From contig NC_037599.1 of NCBI RefSeq assembly GCF_003073045.1, positions 19,844,555-19,908,554 of the forward strand: DNA of 64,000 bases, read 5' to 3'. This stretch comes from Pomacea canaliculata (taxonomy: Eukaryota; Mollusca; Gastropoda; Architaenioglossa; Ampullariidae). The notes below the pieces were generated by a model. That model made no database searches. It saw only the letters and a program-made list of their open reading frames with translations, and was not told the origin of the DNA. Shown piece by piece: positions 59,833 to 64,000 of the stretch; the stretch's first letter is position 1, and every line of letters begins with the position of its first letter. Made by a program: the position numbers and the translations under genes.

Positions 59833-62089
59833 GGCTCTGCGGAAAGGACGGAACTTGAAAGTATCTTGGGCGCGAGCTGGACAGAAACATAAACATCACA
59901 CGTGGAGCCGTTTAAATCATAACCGTCACACCTGCAATCTCCGGATCTGAGTTCGTTGAGAGACCGCAAGGCACAAACACTAGAGGGTTAACTTGCGAGC
60001 TCATAAATTACAACGTCCATAGCACCATGTATACTCTTGTGACGTCAGCTTCCATCTCCAGACTAGTCATGAACCTGGCCTTTGATACAGGTAATACAGG
60101 TAATTCAGGTAATCAGCACCAGGTCATAGACATCCGCCGAGAATATTCCAGCAATTAACCTTCACAGTCTGTGAGCAGGAATATGTAGTTCCAGATATGT
60201 TTGTAGTCTCAGAGCTCCGTGTCAGTGTAAGATATATAAGTTTATAAATTAGTGCGCTTAATTGAGTATTTCCACCTCGTGTATGTGTAGGCACAACGGA
60301 GGTCCATGCCGCTCGTAGGTTTTGCATTGTTCGTGGGTCAACCTGTGGGCTGGCACTGACGGGGTTAACTTTGTCTGGTCCGTTTTCATCGTTATTATTA
60401 TCTCCTTATACCTTCCACCCTAGGGTCAGTTTGACTGTAGATGTTTCAAGAGCGGGAATGTCTTTCTGTATCACTAAGCAGGTATTCGTCCGGAAAATCG
60501 CAATCTCACGCCATTTGTGAAGTTTCACATTTAGGTGAAAAGAAAAAAAATCCCAAACTTCAGTTTCTGTTGCGATGTACTAGCGATGCACATCTAATAA
60601 TAGTGAAAGCTGCACACAACAAAGGTTGCATCACCAGCAAACATTTCAGGCGAGTTGATAGTCAGATTTGGTCACTTTAGTCACATGAGTGACCGGAGTG
60701 TGGAAGAAAAAATATTAAATATTGCTAGAAAGGCACTTTAGTGGGGAGAAGGAATGGAGAAGTCTCTCGTATTAACCTTTGTAAAAATGCTTGTTGACGG
60801 TCTGTTCTGTCGAGTAAAAGAATTGTCTGTGTTGGAAAACTGAATGTCATTTGAATCAGAAAGGATGTCAAGGGCGAGGGTTAGGATTATTTAGAGTGAC
60901 CGAGTTATTTAAATAAGCGAGATTGATAGTGTATTAAGTTTGCTAGAAAATTCTTTTCTGATGCTTAAAGGGAAGGTAGTCGGATACTCAGTCTTGTGGT
61001 CTTTCACACACTCAGGTGCCCCTCGTAGTCACAATGAATGGCGTGTCCACTCAACCCAGAAATTGCACGTTCCACAGCACTGAGTGCAAAGTTCAAAGGT
61101 GAAACACTACATCGACGTCACACAACGCAGTCCTTAGTCCACACACAGGTGCTATGGTGGATAGAGAGACAGGTATTCTGTGCTGTCACCTCAGCAGTGA
61201 ACGGTCCCTTCCTGTTTGTTGGGACACTTGACAGAGTCTGAGTTTTTATTCTCGTTCAGTGCTCGTCCGTTGAAGGTGAATGGCCACGTCTGCAACAGAG
61301 GCAATGGGTTAATAAATGCAGTTAGTCTTGTACCTCTGAAAGAAATAAAGAAAAGTGGAAGGAAGAAAGAAACCTGAAGCCACCTTTTAATTATTGAATA
61401 TTTTAAATTTTAATATTTAAAACTACTAAATATTTTGTCTATAGACAATTATATACAAGGAAAGAATGTGACAGTTATTACATTTATTACATATCATATT
61501 GTTGTTCTATTGGTTGGGTGAAGCTAAGCATTTTCCAACCTATTTCCACAAATGTGAATGAGTACACCCCTTCCGTTCTCGAGATACATTCCTACAAACA
61601 TCATGACCCCCAAAAAGGTCAAAATCGTGATGTCACGCTTGGACTCAGATCCACTAAGTGAACATAATTGTCACAGCTATCCGACTGACTGTTGGGTAAA
61701 CAACATGAACATATCCGCGTACAGTCTTGTTGACCACTTTGCATGAGGATGTTTATAAACGTGTAAAGGATGATATTAACCAGATTTGGCGAATGTGTCT
61801 TGTACTGAGCCTTACAGAATCAAACAGAAAAAACATTTTGTATCCTAGTATTTCTTTAAAATAAAGCGCGAAATGCTGGAGATATTTTAATTTTACTCAT
61901 TTTTCAGGTGAGTTCCGTTTCCCCACCACATCCCCCTCTGCACAACGGCTATCTTCATGACGAACAATTTCCCACACTTCTCCTCCCTTAAAATACCCCG
62001 TCAAAAAAGGGTAGGCGCACATGCCAATATCTTGAAAGATACCACCGGGGCCTTGCAGGTTTAAACAATCGCATCATATTTGTCGGTCT

Positions 62090-62370
62090 GCCTCTCATCG
62101 CCGGCTGCAGTCCGGTGACACCTGGCGTAAACATGGCGGCGGCGTGACGTGGAAATAGTGCGGCGCGCGGGCTGACACAAGCCGAGTTTCACACAGCCCG
62201 CCTTCCGCGGACAGAATCTGTTAGTGTTAAAACTGGCTGCTTATAGCCCGGAGTTGCTGTGGTCTGTTTACATCACAGAGATAGCCGAGGTTGTGTTTTG
62301 TAACCAGTTCCTATCCGCCCGCTTGCAGCTTTTTTTTTTTTTAACGGTTGGTAGCAGGAGCGCCATCTTG
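62090..62370. promoter_or_regulatory. CpG-rich promoter-like segment with YY1 and CRE motifs
   Basis: acatggcggcggcgtgacgt (62131-62150) places a YY1-type core beside a TGACGT CRE half-site, inside a CpG-dense stretch (gcggcgcgcgggc, ccgccttccgcgg). A second, inverted YY1 core cgccatcttg is at 62361-62370. This is the most promoter-like noncoding sequence in the right third. A gene start pointing right, beyond the window, is possible. Confidence 0.4.
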
Positions 62371-64000
62371 TCACCTGACTTTTCTGCAAGGGGGCTGTAC
62401 TGGAGCCGACGTATAATCAAAAACATGTCTATGGAAGTGTTGTAGGGTGGGTGAAAAATGTGTAACGAACGTGTGCAGAGTCAGGTACACAGATATTTCA
62501 TCCATTAAATGATTTTGTAGTTCAGTTGAGCGTGAAGAGAGAAACACCTTGCTTGGACGGAGCTTGAGAAAGAAAGTGTCAACTGTAGAGAGTTGATGTG
62601 TGTGTGTGAGTGTGGTTGGCGTGTGTGTGGTTATGTCTATGTATAGAAAAAATATAGAAATATAGATATAGAAAAAAAGAGGTTTAAGGAATGAGAAAAA
62701 TTGTTTGAACAAAACTCTCCCAAGGCAACTGTTCCGTTAACAGAAGGTCAGAATGACCACACCATCTGGCAGAAAAAGTTTATTCTACACCATATTTTTT
62801 TCCTCTACTGACAGCGATAATATTTTTCTTTTCTGCTCCTTCCTTCCTTTCTTTCTGGGCTCTTTGCTCTTTGGGTGCACGTGGGCTGTTAGGGATACAG
62901 CCACTAAAATTGGGCGTAACAACACAGGGGCATAAAACAAGGCGGTGATAGCAATCTGCTATCCCTTGTGCTGGCCCGGCTCTGGCTCGGCGCTGGCGGG
63001 GTAAACAGCCTGGCATCTTGCTAATAATCTAGCAGTCACACGGCCAATAAAACTCTATGATTATGAAGATTGGGAGGGACTGGGGCTGAATGAAAGGTTT
63101 ACTGATTTCACTGCACGCTGGCCTATGAACCCGATTTCAGGGTGTTGACGACAGCATGTGCATTGGATCCCGGGTGGGTGGTGTGGGTAGGGTGAAATAA
63201 AAAGCTTTTGGCGGGATCAAATCTGGTGTATGTTTTATGTCAGAGTAGTTCACACAGCGTGGTGTTGCTTAGATAAAGCACGAGCCTGTACCTGCAATAT
63301 TTTCATTCTGAAAAATTTGTAGAGGATTAACACAGGGTCGAATGTTTGGTAAGTGTTTTGCGAGAGTTAATGTACTACGCCTCGTGGATCGGGGGAATGA
63401 AATGGTCACAGAATGATCATCATCAACATATATATATCTCACACACATACACACACACGTACGTGTGTAAAAGCGTCTAGTACACTAAGAACAGAAGAAG
63501 AAGGGGAGATAACACACCATCAATAATCCCGCCGCCATTTTGCGTATCTTTCTTACGTTTGTCTGCGATAAAGTCTGGATGGTGGAGGAGGCGGGGAGGA
63601 GAAGTTAAATTAGTTCCTCCAACTCCTTCCCTCGGGCACCCGTTGTTCCTCCCATTTATCCGCCTGACGGGCTGCGGCCGTCTTCATCTGAGTGCCCTCC
63701 CTTATCATTCAACCCACTCCCAACCCACGATTAGAGAAAACTCGGAGGCAGAATGACAATAAGATCGCTGTTTAAAAGGCAGGTGCCAGAAACTCACTAG
63801 CTACTTTTTTTTAAGTCGAAAAATGTCAGTAATCCACCCATAGTGACATGGCTTTTTTTTTTAAAAAATTAAACACTTCATTTATTTCTCGATGTATGTG
63901 TGAGTGCGTGCGCACGTATGTATGAAAGTGAGCATGGGTGTGTATGCGAGCTTAAATGTAGATATACATGTGTCTGTGCTTGTATGTGTGTATATATACA

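Larger units (their letters stand above)
49328..64000. other. Gene-poor interval, no coding exon supported
   Basis: About 14.7 kb upstream of the bHLH gene. Open frames are short or GC-skewed and lack domain motifs or splice-supported continuity. The content is microsatellites, one dispersed repeat copy, one possible SINE, G-rich tracts and several CpG-rich patches (51.1-51.4, 52.1-52.4, 57.2-57.5 and 62.1-62.4 kb) that may be promoters or enhancers. Absence of genes is not proven: small exons would be missed. Confidence 0.5.

Overview
The window is animal nuclear DNA: intron-rich genes with GT-AG splicing, an AT-rich background, microsatellites, tRNA-derived SINEs, LINE remnants and a TA-flanked MITE. 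Gene content and repeat types point to a lophotrochozoan, most likely a gastropod mollusc; that placement is inference, since no database could be searched. Exon models were built by hand from splice signals, reading-phase continuity and remembered family motifs.

Layout. 200-9192 (-): MCPH1/microcephalin, eleven coding exons seen and the C-terminal end lying left of the window. 10879-13861 (-): an unrecognised two-exon gene for a 245-residue, partly coiled-coil protein. 13862-19600: no gene found, but several tandem repeats, among them a 35-bp array carrying E-box and CRE-like sites. 21935-27349 (+): SLC32A1, the vesicular GABA/glycine transporter (VIAAT), two coding exons with a probable 5'UTR exon near 19.7 kb; the large GC-rich exon carries one apparent 1-nt frameshift. 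27350-33542: gene-free. 33543-40583 (-): MAPK15 (ERK7/8), complete in 13 exons, 566 residues. 43340-45276 (+): a small GNAT-fold acetyltransferase with 5' exons, one intron of which contains a 528-bp MITE. 46696-49327 (-): a TCF23/TCF24-type bHLH factor in two coding exons. 49328-64000: no convincing coding exon, but microsatellites, G-rich tracts, a dispersed repeat copy and CpG/YY1/CRE-rich patches that look like promoters or enhancers.

The genes are functionally unrelated neighbours, as is normal in an animal genome: a chromosome-condensation/DNA-damage factor, a synaptic vesicle transporter, a ciliary/autophagy kinase, an acetyltransferase and a developmental transcription factor. MAPK15 and the GNAT gene are divergent; the GNAT gene and the bHLH gene converge. 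No CRISPR array, operon, viral fossil or obviously new multi-gene system was found. The items most worth checking are the VIAAT frameshift, the unknown two-exon gene, the E-box arrays near VIAAT and inside the bHLH gene, an in-frame 8-residue repeat in MCPH1, and a two-copy uncharacterised dispersed repeat.
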